The notes under the pieces were generated by a model. The model made no database searches. It was given only the letters and a program-made list of their open reading frames with translations, and was not told where the DNA came from. This document shows, in pieces, positions 42,434 through 51,578 of a DNA stretch of 64,000 nucleotides; position 1 is the first letter of the stretch; the number at the start of each line of letters is the position of its first letter. The translations under genes and the position numbers were made by a program. Location: positions 56,750 to 120,749 of the forward strand of contig NZ_LDWR01000059.1 in assembly GCF_001039005.1 (NCBI RefSeq). Reading direction: 5' to 3'. Source of the DNA: Burkholderia cepacia (GTDB lineage: Bacteria > Pseudomonadota > Gammaproteobacteria > Burkholderiales > Burkholderiaceae).

Positions 42434-43801
42434 ATGGCCACGACGAAGCGCGCCAAGAAAACCGATGTGGATGTGGTGAGTGCCAGCTCAGCCGAATTGC
42501 GCAAGGCCGTCGAGGCGATCGCAATTCAGCCGAAGAGCGGCAAGATCACGCTCCTGACCCGCAAGCTGTTCAACGTCCTGCTGGCAGTCGCGCAGCAGGC
42601 CGACGACTCGGGCGATACGTATCGCGCGCTGCTGTCGGATATCGTCGCCAACTCAGCCTTCGATTCGAACGACACCGCGCTGGTGAAGGAACACCTGCGC
42701 CGCATGGTGTCGGTGCAGGTCGAATGGAGCACGGGCACGTCGAGCCAGAAGCCGGGCCGCAAGTGGGGGATCTCGACGCTGATCGCCGACGCGGAAATTC
42801 TCGAGGATCCGACGACCCGCCGCGTGTGGGTCGAATTCTCGTTCGCGCCCAAGATCAAGAAGAAGCTGCTCGACCCGGTCCAGTACGCGCGCCTGAGCCT
42901 GCAGTTCCAGAGCCAGCTCCGCAGCAGCGCCGGTCTCGCGCTGTACGAAATCTGCGTGCGCTATCTGACGAACCCGAGCCACCTGACGATGCGCGAGCAG
43001 TGGGAATGGTGGCGGCCGATCCTGTCGGGCACGCCCGATACCGAAGCCGGCGACGAGGCGAAGCGCGAGTACAAGTACTTCAAGCGCGACTATCTGCGTC
43101 CCGCGATCGCGGAAGTCAACGCAGTCACCAATATCTTCGTCGAGCTGATCGAGCACCGCGAAGGGCGCCGGGTCGCGGAGATCCAGTTCCGCGTGACCGA
43201 GCGCAAGCAGCCGATGCTCGCGCTCGACGAACACCCGAACGTGTTCGACAGCACGCTGGTCGACCGGATGGTGAAGCTCGGGATCCCGCTGAAGGAAGCG
43301 CAGACGCTGTACGCGGACAGCGAGGAAAACCGGATTCGCGCCGCGCTGCAGATGACCGAGCAGCGGATGCGCAGCACGACGCTGCCGCCGGTGCGCAGCG
43401 CGCCGGCGTTGTTCAAGGATGCGTTGAAGAAGGGTTATGCGCCGCCGGTCGAGTCCGTCGACGCGCTGCCTGCCGGCACGCCGTCCGCGAAAGTCGCAGC
43501 GGCCCAGCCGGACGATCTGAAGGCACGCCTGCTGAGCGAATTCGCGGCGTTCCGCCGCAAGGAAGCGAAGGTGCTGTACGAAGAGCAGGGCGACGCCGAA
43601 CGCGATGTGGCGCGCGAGTCGTTCGAATCGGAGGCGCTGCCGACGATGGGCACGCATCTGCGCGATGACTGGCGCAAGCGCGGCCTCGATTCCAAGCTGG
43701 CCGAGACGGCCTTTTTCGACTGGCTGGCCCAGAAGACCTGGGGCGAGCCGACAGACGGCGACCTGCTGTCGTTCACGCTGAACCAGTCGCGGGCCGCCTG
43801 A
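42434..43801 (+). CDS. repA: Replication initiator protein (Rep_3/RepA-RepB family)
   Basis: 455 residues. After a basic N-terminus the protein shows the two winged-helix domains of Rep_3 initiators: KITLLTRKLFNVLLAVAQQA, VWVEFSFAPKIKKKLLDP, QLRSSAGLALYEICVRYL, then REYKYFKRDYLRPAIAEVNA and a C-terminal domain with WLAQKTWGEPTDGDLL. Such proteins bind iterons and open the origin, helped by DnaA. The gene starts about 120 nt after the last iteron, so autoregulation by iteron binding is likely. It converges on parB. Confidence 0.92.
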   Translation: MATTKRAKKTDVDVVSASSAELRKAVEAIAIQPKSGKITLLTRKLFNVLLAVAQQADDSGDTYRALLSDIVANSAFDSNDTALVKEHLRRMVSVQVEWSTGTSSQKPGRKWGISTLIADAEILEDPTTRRVWVEFSFAPKIKKKLLDPVQYARLSLQFQSQLRSSAGLALYEICVRYLTNPSHLTMREQWEWWRPILSGTPDTEAGDEAKREYKYFKRDYLRPAIAEVNAVTNIFVELIEHREGRRVAEIQFRVTERKQPMLALDEHPNVFDSTLVDRMVKLGIPLKEAQTLYADSEENRIRAALQMTEQRMRSTTLPPVRSAPALFKDALKKGYAPPVESVDALPAGTPSAKVAAAQPDDLKARLLSEFAAFRRKEAKVLYEEQGDAERDVARESFESEALPTMGTHLRDDWRKRGLDSKLAETAFFDWLAQKTWGEPTDGDLLSFTLNQSRAA

Positions 43802-43811
43802 CGCCCGCTCA

Positions 43812-43857
43812 GGCCCGCTGACGGGCCGCCGCCGGCCGCCCGCTCGATCGGGCGGGC
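43812..43857. terminator. Convergent terminator hairpins between repA and parB
   Basis: Two GC stems lie in the 90-base convergent gap: GGCCCG/CGGGCC with a CTGA loop (43812-43827) and CCGCCCG/CGGGCGG with a 6-base loop (43836-43855). No T-tract follows either, so strength is uncertain. Confidence 0.5.
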
Positions 43858-43891
43858 CCGGCGTCTCACCAGGCCCTGCCGGCCGCTTCCA

Positions 43892-44953
43892 TCACTCCGA
43901 CAACAGCATCCGCTCGAGTTGCTCGAGGATCGCGTCGCGCTTGTCCTTCGGGAGCCCGCGCAGGCGCAATTCGATGCGGTCTTCCCCATACGACTTCAGG
44001 TCGCCGACCGACTTGCCGCCGAGCTTGATCTCGAGACGCTGCGCGTAGCGCTGACGGCCCACGACCTTCGGCGTTTCCTGCGCCGCGACGCGGCCCTTGA
44101 CGATGTCCGACACCTGGCGCGTGCTGAGATCGTCCGACACGATCTTGTTGATCAGCCGCAGCGTGGCCTCGGTGCCGCGCGCATTGTGATAGCGGCCGAC
44201 CTGATACGCCATGTTCGAACCGAAGCGATCGGGACGCGAGACCATTTCCTGCATGATCGCTTCCGGCAACTTGCCGATCGACAGCGCGACCGCCACCGTC
44301 GACTCGTCGAGGCCGAGATGCTCGGAGAGCTCCTTCTGGCTCTGGAAATGCTTGTCGTCGAGGAAGCGGCGCCACACGACGGCATTGTCGAACACCGTCT
44401 GCGAATCGCGCTGGACGTTGAGGTCGTAACCGAGCTTGTAGCTCTGGATGCCGATCGGCACGTCGATCACGATCGCCTTGACCGATTCCTTGTTCGCCTC
44501 TTTCAGCGCCCGCACGCGGCGGCCGCCATCGCTGACGAAATATGTGCCCGGGTTGTCGTAATCCGGGATCACGTGGATCGCCTGCTGTTGCCCTTGTTTC
44601 GCGAGGTTGACCGCGAGTTCGGCAATCGACGACTTCAGATAGAAGTGCCGCGGGTTGAACGGGCTATGTTTGATCGCCTTCAGCGCCAGCTCGATGACCT
44701 GTCCCGGCGCATAGCGGTTCTCGAGGCGCCACGCGCGATATTGCGGCGACTCGTCGATCGACGGATCGAACGTGAGTTCCGGAGCGGGCGGCGGCGCGAT
44801 GTCTTTCTTTGCGGACTTGGTCGGAGCCGGAGTGGGCGTCTCGGATTTGACGATGCCGTCAATCGCATTGAGTCGATCGAGCGCCGTGCGCTTCTCGCTC
44901 GTCGTGATATCCGGGCGCGCTTGGAATCCTTTTGCAAATTGGGAAGGTTTCAT
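43892..44953 (-). CDS. parB: Partition protein ParB
   Basis: 353 residues. The basic N-terminal tail (KPSQFAKGFQARPDI) precedes a ParB/Spo0J N-domain where the CTPase motif reads VSDGGRRVRALKEA, a variant of GERRxRA, and the HTH follows with SQKELSEHLGLDESTVAVAL. The C-terminal 70 residues form the dimerisation part. It binds the parS sites upstream of parA and slides on DNA. AAAGGAG precedes ATG 44953. parA lies 23 nt upstream; a parS-like site sits in that gap. Confidence 0.94.
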   Translation of the reverse strand: MKPSQFAKGFQARPDITTSEKRTALDRLNAIDGIVKSETPTPAPTKSAKKDIAPPPAPELTFDPSIDESPQYRAWRLENRYAPGQVIELALKAIKHSPFNPRHFYLKSSIAELAVNLAKQGQQQAIHVIPDYDNPGTYFVSDGGRRVRALKEANKESVKAIVIDVPIGIQSYKLGYDLNVQRDSQTVFDNAVVWRRFLDDKHFQSQKELSEHLGLDESTVAVALSIGKLPEAIMQEMVSRPDRFGSNMAYQVGRYHNARGTEATLRLINKIVSDDLSTRQVSDIVKGRVAAQETPKVVGRQRYAQRLEIKLGGKSVGDLKSYGEDRIELRLRGLPKDKRDAILEQLERMLLSE

Positions 44954-44960
44954 GTGACTC

Positions 44961-44976
44961 CTTTGTGCGCATAAAG
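44961..44976. promoter_or_regulatory. parS-like site between parA and parB
   Basis: CTTTGTGCGCATAAAG differs from the consensus at one core base (G for A) and at the outer pair. It fills the gap between the parA stop and the ribosome site of parB, so ParB binding here could limit parB expression. Confidence 0.65.
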
Positions 44977-45639
44977 TCAGGGCAGCATGGCGACGATTTC
45001 GTCGGCACATGCGCGAATTTCGGTGGCGGCCAGCTTGCCGCCGCGATCGTTCATCTGCAGGACGGTCTGACCGAGCGCCATCGCCTGCTTGTACGCTTCC
45101 CGGGTCGGGATCTGCGTTTTCAGCAGCGGGAAACCGAGCTCCTCGAGCGCGCGCTTGAGCTCGCGGGTCAGCATGCGCTTCTCTTCGGTCTTGTTCAGCA
45201 GGAAGACGGCGCGGAGGTCTTCGTTCATGACCTGCGCTTGCTGGATCAGCTTGACCAGCCCGACGCTCGACCAGTAATCGGCCGGCGACGATGAAGTCGG
45301 GATCACGGCAATCGATGCGGCGAGCAGGACGACGCCGGATACCTTCTCGGTGATCGACGGCGGGCAGTCCACGACGATGATGTCGTAGTCGTTGATGAAC
45401 TTCTTGATCTCGCGATGGATCTGGCCGTCGGCTTCGGCAAGGTTGACGACCGGAAACGGAATGCCGTTGTCGCTGTCACCGGATGCGCTCGACCAGTGAA
45501 CCAGCGTGTTTTGACGGTCTGCGTCGATGACGAGGACGCGCTTCCCTTTTTCATGGAACGCGGCGCCGAGGTGCATGGCAATCGTACTTTTGCCGACGCC
45601 ACCTTTTTGTTGAGTGACTGCAATGATTTCCGCGGCCAA
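44977..45639 (-). CDS. parA: Partition ATPase ParA
   Basis: 220 residues, the short (type Ib-like) ParA without an HTH extension. Deviant Walker A QQKGGVGKST at about 10-19, Walker A' DADRQNTLVHW, Walker B DIIVVDCPPS. It works with ParB on parS to separate sister origins. The start is TTG 45639: AGGAG stands at the right distance and the Walker motif begins at the expected residue, while no ATG is available. First gene of parAB, downstream of the parS array. Confidence 0.94.
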   Translation of the reverse strand: MAAEIIAVTQQKGGVGKSTIAMHLGAAFHEKGKRVLVIDADRQNTLVHWSSASGDSDNGIPFPVVNLAEADGQIHREIKKFINDYDIIVVDCPPSITEKVSGVVLLAASIAVIPTSSSPADYWSSVGLVKLIQQAQVMNEDLRAVFLLNKTEEKRMLTRELKRALEELGFPLLKTQIPTREAYKQAMALGQTVLQMNDRGGKLAATEIRACADEIVAMLP

Positions 45640-45738
45640 TTTTCACTCCTATTTTGGTCGTTGGAATTCTACAGGACGATATTTATATTTCAATGAAATT
45701 GTCGTTCGGCAACTATGCGTTAGCCGTTCGGGCTATCG

Positions 45739-45754
45739 GTTTATGCGCATAAAC
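45739..45754. promoter_or_regulatory. parS site 1 (perfect)
   Basis: GTTTATGCGCATAAAC is a perfect 16-bp palindrome, 99 nt upstream of the parA start, and matches the form known for Burkholderia secondary chromosomes. Confidence 0.88.
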
Positions 45755-45933
45755 GAACCGGCGGTGGTTGGTGGCGCGATCGAATCGCGTAGCCGATGCC
45801 GGGAGGCGTCGATGCGCCACTCGATCGTTGGTCATCACGAGGCGCATCGTCGACGCGCGCGGCGGGTTGCTGCGATATCGGAGTGCTCTGCCCTTTCGGC
45901 GGGAGGTGGGCTGTTTGGGCTCGGAGCTGGTGA

Positions 45934-45949
45934 GTTTGTGCGCATAAAC
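45934..45949. promoter_or_regulatory. parS site 2 (one core change)
   Basis: GTTTGTGCGCATAAAC; G replaces A at position 5. Upstream of parA. Confidence 0.8.
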
Positions 45950-46099
45950 TCAGCGGAGATCGAGGCGTTCAACCGCGTGCAGGGACGGTCTGGCATTCAC
46001 GAGCGTGGACTATGAGCTGCGTGCCCTAGCCATGTACGCAGCTTCGAGGTGCGCCATCGAACCCGTATGCCTCAGCACAACGGGCTGTTGGGACGCTAC

Positions 46100-46115
46100 G
46101 TTTATGCGCATAAAC
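46100..46115. promoter_or_regulatory. parS site 3 (perfect)
   Basis: GTTTATGCGCATAAAC, a perfect palindrome upstream of parA. Confidence 0.88.
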
Positions 46116-46288
46116 CGGGGCGATGGATCACGAGGGACGACGGATCACGTGCCGACCTCCTCAAGTCCGGTACGAAGCGATGCACTGACGAGGTAGCCTA
46201 TCGGCGCAGTGATCGCGTCGATACCGAAGAAGCCTCGGCACTCAGGCACACCATGAATCCGCGACGTACCTCACTCGGCCATCACACG

Positions 46289-46304
46289 CTTTATGCGCAT
46301 AAAC
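46289..46304. promoter_or_regulatory. parS site 4
   Basis: CTTTATGCGCATAAAC; only the first base differs from the perfect palindrome. Confidence 0.85.
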
Positions 46305-46412
46305 CCACCGACGTACCCACTTGCCGTCTGCTTCCCTCAAGGCCCGACACGACGATCGCGATGCGTTCGCTCGCCGGCCCACATCCGTCATCCCGGATAA
46401 CGGGCCCCCCGA

Positions 46413-46428
46413 CTTTATGCGCATAAAC
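46413..46428. promoter_or_regulatory. parS site 5
   Basis: CTTTATGCGCATAAAC, the same as site 4. Sites 1-5 are spread over about 690 bases of otherwise gene-free DNA (45640-46612) at intervals of 124-195 bp. Confidence 0.85.
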
Positions 46429-46612
46429 ACATCAATGCATTGACGCGCACCCCGATGGCTCTCCCCTCTCGTGGCTCACCCCAACACCGCAAGCGTTGCC
46501 ACTCCGCTCCAGCGAAGCATCGAATCCGCACCCGATCTCGCCGCGGCCGCCTCGCCGAGACACCCGATACAGACTGGCTACAATACAGGGCTCTTCCATC
46601 CAGGCCTGAATG

Positions 46613-46969
46613 ATGATCACGATCTACCACAACCCCCGATGCTCGAAGTCGCGCGAGACGCTTGCGTTGGTCGAGTCGCTGAATACCGCCGGTACGCCGT
46701 TGAACGTCGTCGAGTACCTGAAGACGCCGCCGACGATCGAGGAACTGGAAACGCTGCATCGGCAGCTTGGCCGCCCGGTTCGCGACATGCTCCGCGACGG
46801 CGAGGAACCGTACAAGATGCTGAATCTGGCCCGCGCGGATCTGACCGATGCGCAAGCCTACGCGGCGATCGTCGCTCACCCGATCCTGCTGCAGCGCCCC
46901 ATCGTCGTCTATCGCGGGAAGGCGGCCATCGGTCGTCCGCCCGAAGCGGTGCAAGCGCTGTTCGAATAA
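46613..46969 (+). CDS. arsC: ArsC-family protein (arsenate reductase, glutaredoxin type)
   Basis: 118 residues, the usual ArsC/Spx/YffB length. The active-site block YHNPRCSKSRETLALVES has the catalytic Cys in NPRCSKS, as in glutaredoxin-coupled arsenate reductases, and the C-terminal half has LHRQLGRPVRDMLRDGE and LLQRPIVVYRGKAAIGRPP. It would reduce arsenate to arsenite with glutathione and glutaredoxin. No ars operon surrounds it, so a general thiol-redox role is also possible. The start may also be ATG 46610. TACAAT at 46579-46584 is a possible -10 box. Confidence 0.85.
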   Translation: MITIYHNPRCSKSRETLALVESLNTAGTPLNVVEYLKTPPTIEELETLHRQLGRPVRDMLRDGEEPYKMLNLARADLTDAQAYAAIVAHPILLQRPIVVYRGKAAIGRPPEAVQALFE

Positions 46970-47087
46970 TTCTTGCCCGGCGTATTTTTCTTATTGCATC
47001 GGCCCGGCGCATGCATCGGCAATCGAAGCCGGCGCGATCGCCGGGCAGCATACCACCCACCGTCCGGACGATAGTCGCAACGCGCGT

Positions 47088-47303
47088 CTAGTCCTTTCCT
47101 GACGACGTGCCATCATCGCCAGGCCCCCGCCCTGCCGCCGCTTTCGCGGCTGTCCGCAGCAGCGCAATCTGCCCACGATAGGCTCTGCATCCGCTGCAGG
47201 TCGGCAGGTGCACGCGCACCTGCAGGCGCTCATGCAGGGTCAGATGGCGGTCGAGCGCATCCGACAGCAGGCGCGTCACGTCAGTACATTTCCCCGGCAG
47301 CAT
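47088..47303 (-). CDS. Zinc-finger (zf-HC2-type) protein, probable anti-sigma factor
   Basis: 71 residues. The HxxxCxxC zinc motif is in RVHLPTCSGCRAY (about 31-43), the mark of ZAS-type anti-sigma factors. No membrane helix is present, so it is soluble. Its start overlaps the sigma factor gene end by 23 nt, so production is coupled. It probably holds the ECF sigma inactive and may sense redox through its zinc site. Confidence 0.82.
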   Translation of the reverse strand: MLPGKCTDVTRLLSDALDRHLTLHERLQVRVHLPTCSGCRAYRGQIALLRTAAKAAAGRGPGDDGTSSGKD

Positions 47304-47880
47304 CTTCGGTCGTCAGTCCTTTTTCGCTCAAGCAGGTTCGCAGGCGCGTGCGCGCTCGATACAGCAGCACGCTGCAATGATTCGTCGTCAGCGTCAATTC
47401 GTTGCAGATGTCCGTAATCTCGACATCGAGAAATTCTCGCATCATGAACACGCGCCCGATCTGCTCCGGAAGGTGGTCGAGGCAAACCTGGAACAGCGTC
47501 CAGAATTGCTGCTGCTGCAGCAGCGTTTCGGGGCGCGGCCACGGGTGCGGTTTCGTATGCGGGGCCCAGTGCCCGTTTTCCTTGAACAGTTCGCGATCGA
47601 GCACGGATTCGCCGTCGAGCTCGGCGTCGAGCGCGGACAGGCTCACCGTCCGCTGCCGCGCACGCAGCACGTCGATCAGCTTGTTGCGCAGGATGCCGAA
47701 CACCCAGGTCTTATGGGCCGACAGTCCCGCGAAATCGCCCGCGTGCGACCACGCGGCGGTCAGTGCTTCCTGCACGGCGTCTTCGGCCGCGTCGGTATCG
47801 CGGAGCTGGAGTCGCGCGAAGCGCAGCAGGTCGCGCCGCAGTTGCGCGAGATAGTCGGGGTCGTCGTACGCGGACGGCAT
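47281..47880 (-). CDS. ECF RNA-polymerase sigma factor
   Basis: 199 residues. Region 2 (about 15-80) holds LLRFARLQLRDTDAAEDAVQ and TWVFGILRNKLIDVLR; region 4 (about 135-190) has LPEQIGRVFMMREFLDVEIT and NHCSVLLYRARTRLRTCL. A Gln- and Pro-rich linker of about 40 residues joins them. It directs RNA polymerase to a small stress regulon. The overlapping zinc-finger protein is its likely anti-sigma. No target promoter could be identified here. Confidence 0.88.
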   Translation of the reverse strand: MPSAYDDPDYLAQLRRDLLRFARLQLRDTDAAEDAVQEALTAAWSHAGDFAGLSAHKTWVFGILRNKLIDVLRARQRTVSLSALDAELDGESVLDRELFKENGHWAPHTKPHPWPRPETLLQQQQFWTLFQVCLDHLPEQIGRVFMMREFLDVEITDICNELTLTTNHCSVLLYRARTRLRTCLSEKGLTTEDAAGEMY

Positions 47881-48247
47881 GTCTGGGTGGCAGTGTCTCG
47901 AAGCGATCGCGCTTGCGCCAAAGAGCGGGCGCGTCGTGGTGCGAGCAGCTTACTGGTCACGGTGCCGGCCTGCAACGGATGTTCCGTCACGCATTCACGA
48001 AACCGGCCGGCGCGCTGCGTTATGCTTGCCGAAACCCGTATCGCGCGTCGACGGCGCCGCGCGGCGGGCAATCTGTAACATCAGAACATAACGGTCGAGT
48101 TATCCACAATTTCTGTGGAAAACCTTGTGGAAAGTCGGCCTGACGGCCCCGTCGGGCGGTTCGCGGGCTGGCTTGCCTATAAACAGACCTTTGTCGCCTG
48201 TTCGGAAGCAATCGATTCGATTCCTCACTCACCGGAAGGAGAATTCC
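47881..48247. other. Intergenic stretch with DnaA-box-like cluster
   Basis: 367 bases between the divergent sigma and FMN-reductase genes with no gene. It contains the DnaA-box-like cluster at 48100-48133 and presumably both promoters. Confidence 0.6.
48100..48133. repeat. Cluster of three DnaA-box-like sequences
   Basis: TTATCCACA at 48100-48108 is a perfect DnaA box. TGTGGAAAA (48114-48122, inverted) matches the relaxed consensus and TTGTGGAAA (48125-48133) is close. The three are packed in 34 bases, about 6 kb right of the iteron array. Confidence 0.75.
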
Positions 48248-48802
48248 ATGTCCTATCGTATTGCGGTCGTCGTCGGCAGTCTGCGCCGCGCTTCCTGGAA
48301 CCGCGCGCTCGCGCACGCCGTGATCTCGCTCGCCCCCGCCGATTTTTCATTCGAGTTCGTCGAGATCGGCGAACTGCCGCTGTACAGCCAGGACTACGAC
48401 GCGGATTTCCCGGAAGTCGCGAAGCGTTTCAAGCAGTCGATCGAAGCCGCCGACGCGCTGCTGTTCGTCACGCCCGAGTACAACCGGTCGATTCCGGGCG
48501 TGCTGAAGAACGCACTCGACTGGGGCTCGCGCCCGTGGGGTTCCAACTCGTGGTCGGGCAAGCCGGGCGCGGTGCTCGGCACATCGCCGGGCGCGACGGG
48601 CACCGCGCTGGCGCAACAGCACCTGCGCAACGTGCTCGCGTATCTCGACGTGAAGACGCTCGGCCAGCCCGAGATGTTCATCAAGCACGACGCGGCGCGC
48701 ATCGACGAGCAGGGCCAGATCGTCAGCGAGGACACCCGCAAGTTCCTGCAGGGCTTCGTCGATCGTTACGCGGGCTGGGTGCGCCTGCTGAAGTCGGCCT
48801 GA
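48248..48802 (+). CDS. NADPH-dependent FMN reductase (ChrR-like)
   Basis: 184 residues, a flavodoxin-fold reductase. The FMN-binding loop is VVGSLRRASWNRALA, followed by FVTPEYNRSIPGVLKNALDW and SPGATGTALAQQHLRN. Members reduce quinones, chromate or free flavin and protect against oxidative stress. AAGGAG precedes ATG 48248. It appears to be transcribed alone. Confidence 0.93.
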   Translation: MSYRIAVVVGSLRRASWNRALAHAVISLAPADFSFEFVEIGELPLYSQDYDADFPEVAKRFKQSIEAADALLFVTPEYNRSIPGVLKNALDWGSRPWGSNSWSGKPGAVLGTSPGATGTALAQQHLRNVLAYLDVKTLGQPEMFIKHDAARIDEQGQIVSEDTRKFLQGFVDRYAGWVRLLKSA

Positions 48803-48862
48803 CGGCGTCAGCCCGATCGTCGCGCCCGTTCACGCAGCCGGCGCCGGCCCGCACACCGCGGG

Positions 48863-51145
48863 TCACGCACCGGCGTGCCGCGCGTCGCGCGCTTCGCGGA
48901 AGCCCAGCAGGATCTCGTCGAGCAGCGCAATGTCGAACGGTTTCGACAGCACGCGGACGTTGACGGTGCGCGTGCGGTCGAGCTCCTCCGCATAACCGGT
49001 GACGAGAATCACGGGCAGCTTCCCCGGCCGCTTGTCGATCGCCTCGGCGAGGTCGATGCCGTTCAGGCTGCCCGGCATGTGGATATCCGAAATCACGAGG
49101 TCGAACGCGTCGTTCGCGGCCGCGCCCTCGATCAGGCGCAATGCGTCGTCGGCGGTGGGCGCATAGGTCACGCGGTGCCCGAGCAGCGAAAGCAGCGCTT
49201 CCGTGCCGGCCGCGACTTCGCTGTTGTCCTCGACGAGCAGCACGTGCAGGCCGGCGAGCGCGCTGGTGTCGTGGACGACGGCGGCCTGCGGTCGCGCAAC
49301 GACGTCCTCGGCATGCGCGCGCGGCAGATAGAGGCGCACCGACGTGCCGGCGCCGACCGCGCTGTCGATCGTCGCGAGGCCGCCCGAGCGTTCGCAGAAC
49401 GCGAACACCTGCGGCAGGCCGAGCCCCGTTCCCATTCCCTGCGCCTTCGTCGTGAACAGCGGTTCGAACGCGCGCGCGAGCACGTCGGGCGCCATGCCCG
49501 AGCCCGTATCGTCGAGCGAGATCTGCACGAAATCGCCGGTCAGCGGAAAGCCGTCCTCGCGGCGCAGCGTCACGTTGCGCGCGCCGACCGTGAAGCGGCC
49601 GCCGGTCGTCATCGCGTCGCGCGCGTTGACCGCGAGGTTGATCACCGCGAGTTCGAGCTCCGCGACGTCGACGCGGATCGGCCAGACGCCGGGCTCGATC
49701 GCGACGACCAGCGACGATTTCGAACCGAGCGACGTCTTCAGCAGTTCGCGGCACGTGCCGACCCATTGGCCGACGTCGATCGTCTCGTTGTGCAGCGGCT
49801 GCTTGCGTGCGACGCCGAGGAGCTGGCGCGTGAGCGACTGCCCGTTCTTCAGCGCGCGTTCGATCGCGCCGAGTTCCTTGTCGAGATGCTGGACGCCGCG
49901 CCGCCGCGCGATCTGCACGTTGCTCGAGATGATCATCAGCAGGTTGTTGAAGTCGTGCGCGACGCTGCCGACGAGGTTGCCGAGCGCCTGCATCTTGCGC
50001 GACTGCCGGTACGCCGATTCGATCGAGCGCCGCATCGACGCTTCCGCCTGCCAGCGGTCCCACGCCTCCTCTTCCGCCTTCAGCCGCTTGAGCGACAGCC
50101 AGATCACGGACCACAGCGCGACCGACGGCGCGAACATCGAGATGAACAGCACGCTCAGGTGTTCGTACCATTCATGCCAGATCGCCGACGTGCGGTAAGC
50201 GCACGTCACGTAGACGGGATAGCTGCCGACCTGGCGGTACGCGACGATCTCGCTGCTCGCGCCGTCGTGGCGCACACGCACGACGCCGGCACGCGGATCG
50301 TTGCGCGTGTCGCCGAACGTGACGGTGCGATCGGTGTGCGCGAGCGACGGCGGCGGCGGATACGACGCGATCACCGCGCCGTCGGAGCGCGCGAGCGCCA
50401 TCGTCATCGGCGTGCTCGCGCCGCCGAGCAGGTCGCGATAGAACGCATTGAAATACGACGACTTCAGCGCGATCGACACCATCCCGGCGAACGAACCGTC
50501 GCTATGGCGCCGCGCGACGCCCGTGTTGAACACCGGAATGTTCTCGAGCTTGAGCGGCCCCATCATCAGCCGCGAGATGTGTTCGATGACCTTGCCGTCG
50601 CGGATGCCGGCGAAGTCGTCGCGGTTCGCGATCGACGCATACGGCGCCGGATAGTAGAGGCTGTTGGCGAGCAGCATCCCGCTCGCGCCGAAGATCGACA
50701 CGGCGGCCACCTGCGGATAACCGCCGCCGATCGTGTTCAGCGCTTCGTGGATGTCGGATTCCTTGCTGCGCACGGTGGCGTCGTCCATGTCCTGCACGAG
50801 GTCGACGATGCGCGCATCGAGCGTTTCGCTCAGGTCGAACACCTTGAGCGCGTGCTCCTCGGCGACGCGCACGGTGCGCATCGTCACGTCGCTCGCGGCG
50901 GCCTCGCGCGCCTGCAGGTCGTTGTACGCCATCACCATCACGTAGATGCAGGGCAGTACGATCGCCGCGACGAGCAGCACGATCAGCGTCACGCGGCGGA
51001 CCGCGAAATCGTGCTCGGGCGCGCCGGCCGCGTAGCTTCCGTCGTCCTGCCAGTCGTCGGCGGGAGTGGAGGCGGGGGCGCGGGAGTCGGCAGGCCGTTC
51101 GGACGTCATCGAGGAAGCGGGTGAGGCGGAGGTGTCTGCCATCAT
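48863..51145 (-). CDS. Hybrid sensor histidine kinase with periplasmic sensor domain and receiver
   Basis: About 760 residues. Two membrane helices (about 60-85, with LIVLLVAAIVLPCIYVMVMA, and about 335-360) enclose a periplasmic Cache-like sensor of about 250 residues. Then come a HisKA-type domain with the phosphorylated His in GSVAHDFNNLL, an HATPase_c domain (NLAVNARDAM, DTGSGMAPDVL, GTGLGL), and a C-terminal receiver with VEDN and the phospho-accepting Asp in LVISDIHMPG, then Lys in LSKPFD. The start is ATG 51145 or 51142. The CheY-CheC-GGDEF operon is divergent, and the kinase may feed it. Confidence 0.9.
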   Translation of the reverse strand: MMADTSASPASSMTSERPADSRAPASTPADDWQDDGSYAAGAPEHDFAVRRVTLIVLLVAAIVLPCIYVMVMAYNDLQAREAAASDVTMRTVRVAEEHALKVFDLSETLDARIVDLVQDMDDATVRSKESDIHEALNTIGGGYPQVAAVSIFGASGMLLANSLYYPAPYASIANRDDFAGIRDGKVIEHISRLMMGPLKLENIPVFNTGVARRHSDGSFAGMVSIALKSSYFNAFYRDLLGGASTPMTMALARSDGAVIASYPPPPSLAHTDRTVTFGDTRNDPRAGVVRVRHDGASSEIVAYRQVGSYPVYVTCAYRTSAIWHEWYEHLSVLFISMFAPSVALWSVIWLSLKRLKAEEEAWDRWQAEASMRRSIESAYRQSRKMQALGNLVGSVAHDFNNLLMIISSNVQIARRRGVQHLDKELGAIERALKNGQSLTRQLLGVARKQPLHNETIDVGQWVGTCRELLKTSLGSKSSLVVAIEPGVWPIRVDVAELELAVINLAVNARDAMTTGGRFTVGARNVTLRREDGFPLTGDFVQISLDDTGSGMAPDVLARAFEPLFTTKAQGMGTGLGLPQVFAFCERSGGLATIDSAVGAGTSVRLYLPRAHAEDVVARPQAAVVHDTSALAGLHVLLVEDNSEVAAGTEALLSLLGHRVTYAPTADDALRLIEGAAANDAFDLVISDIHMPGSLNGIDLAEAIDKRPGKLPVILVTGYAEELDRTRTVNVRVLSKPFDIALLDEILLGFREARDARHAGA

Positions 51146-51578
51146 AAACGAGTTGCGATGGCCCGCTGCGCGGCCCCGTACGCGCGCGATCCTGTCGATT
51201 TCGACAGGGGGCAACTGTCAGATTGAAAACGCGACGAATCCGGCAGCGCAAACGTACACAAGGAAAAATTTTGCGTACATATCTCAAAAATGGTCGCGGC
51301 TGTTTTCGGAATGACGCGCGATCGGATCGATTCTGTTCGAAATGGTGAATATGGCGAGTTGCATCGCCTTCGGTTTACTCCGAGAATCGCGCCTTGCTTT
51401 CCCAATGACAGAAATATGCGCCCGCCGGCGTTCGCCGCGTGGTGCGTCGCGCGCACCCGCTCGCGGCGCCCGCGCGCGGCCGCAAGGCGGTTGCCTGCGC
51501 CCGAACGCATGACGCCTCAAGAAGTGCGCCGCGCGGTCGTTAACGCGAGAGAGACCATTCCGTATACCGCTTCGCTCC
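51146..51578. other. Divergent intergenic stretch between the sensor kinase and CheY operon
   Basis: 433 bases with no supported gene. The part at 51.22-51.40 kb is AT-rich and should hold both promoters. No distinctive palindrome was seen. Confidence 0.5.

Noticed and set aside
45640..46609. Coding genes in the parS zone
   Set aside because: The frames here read through the parS palindromes and lack ribosome sites or domains.
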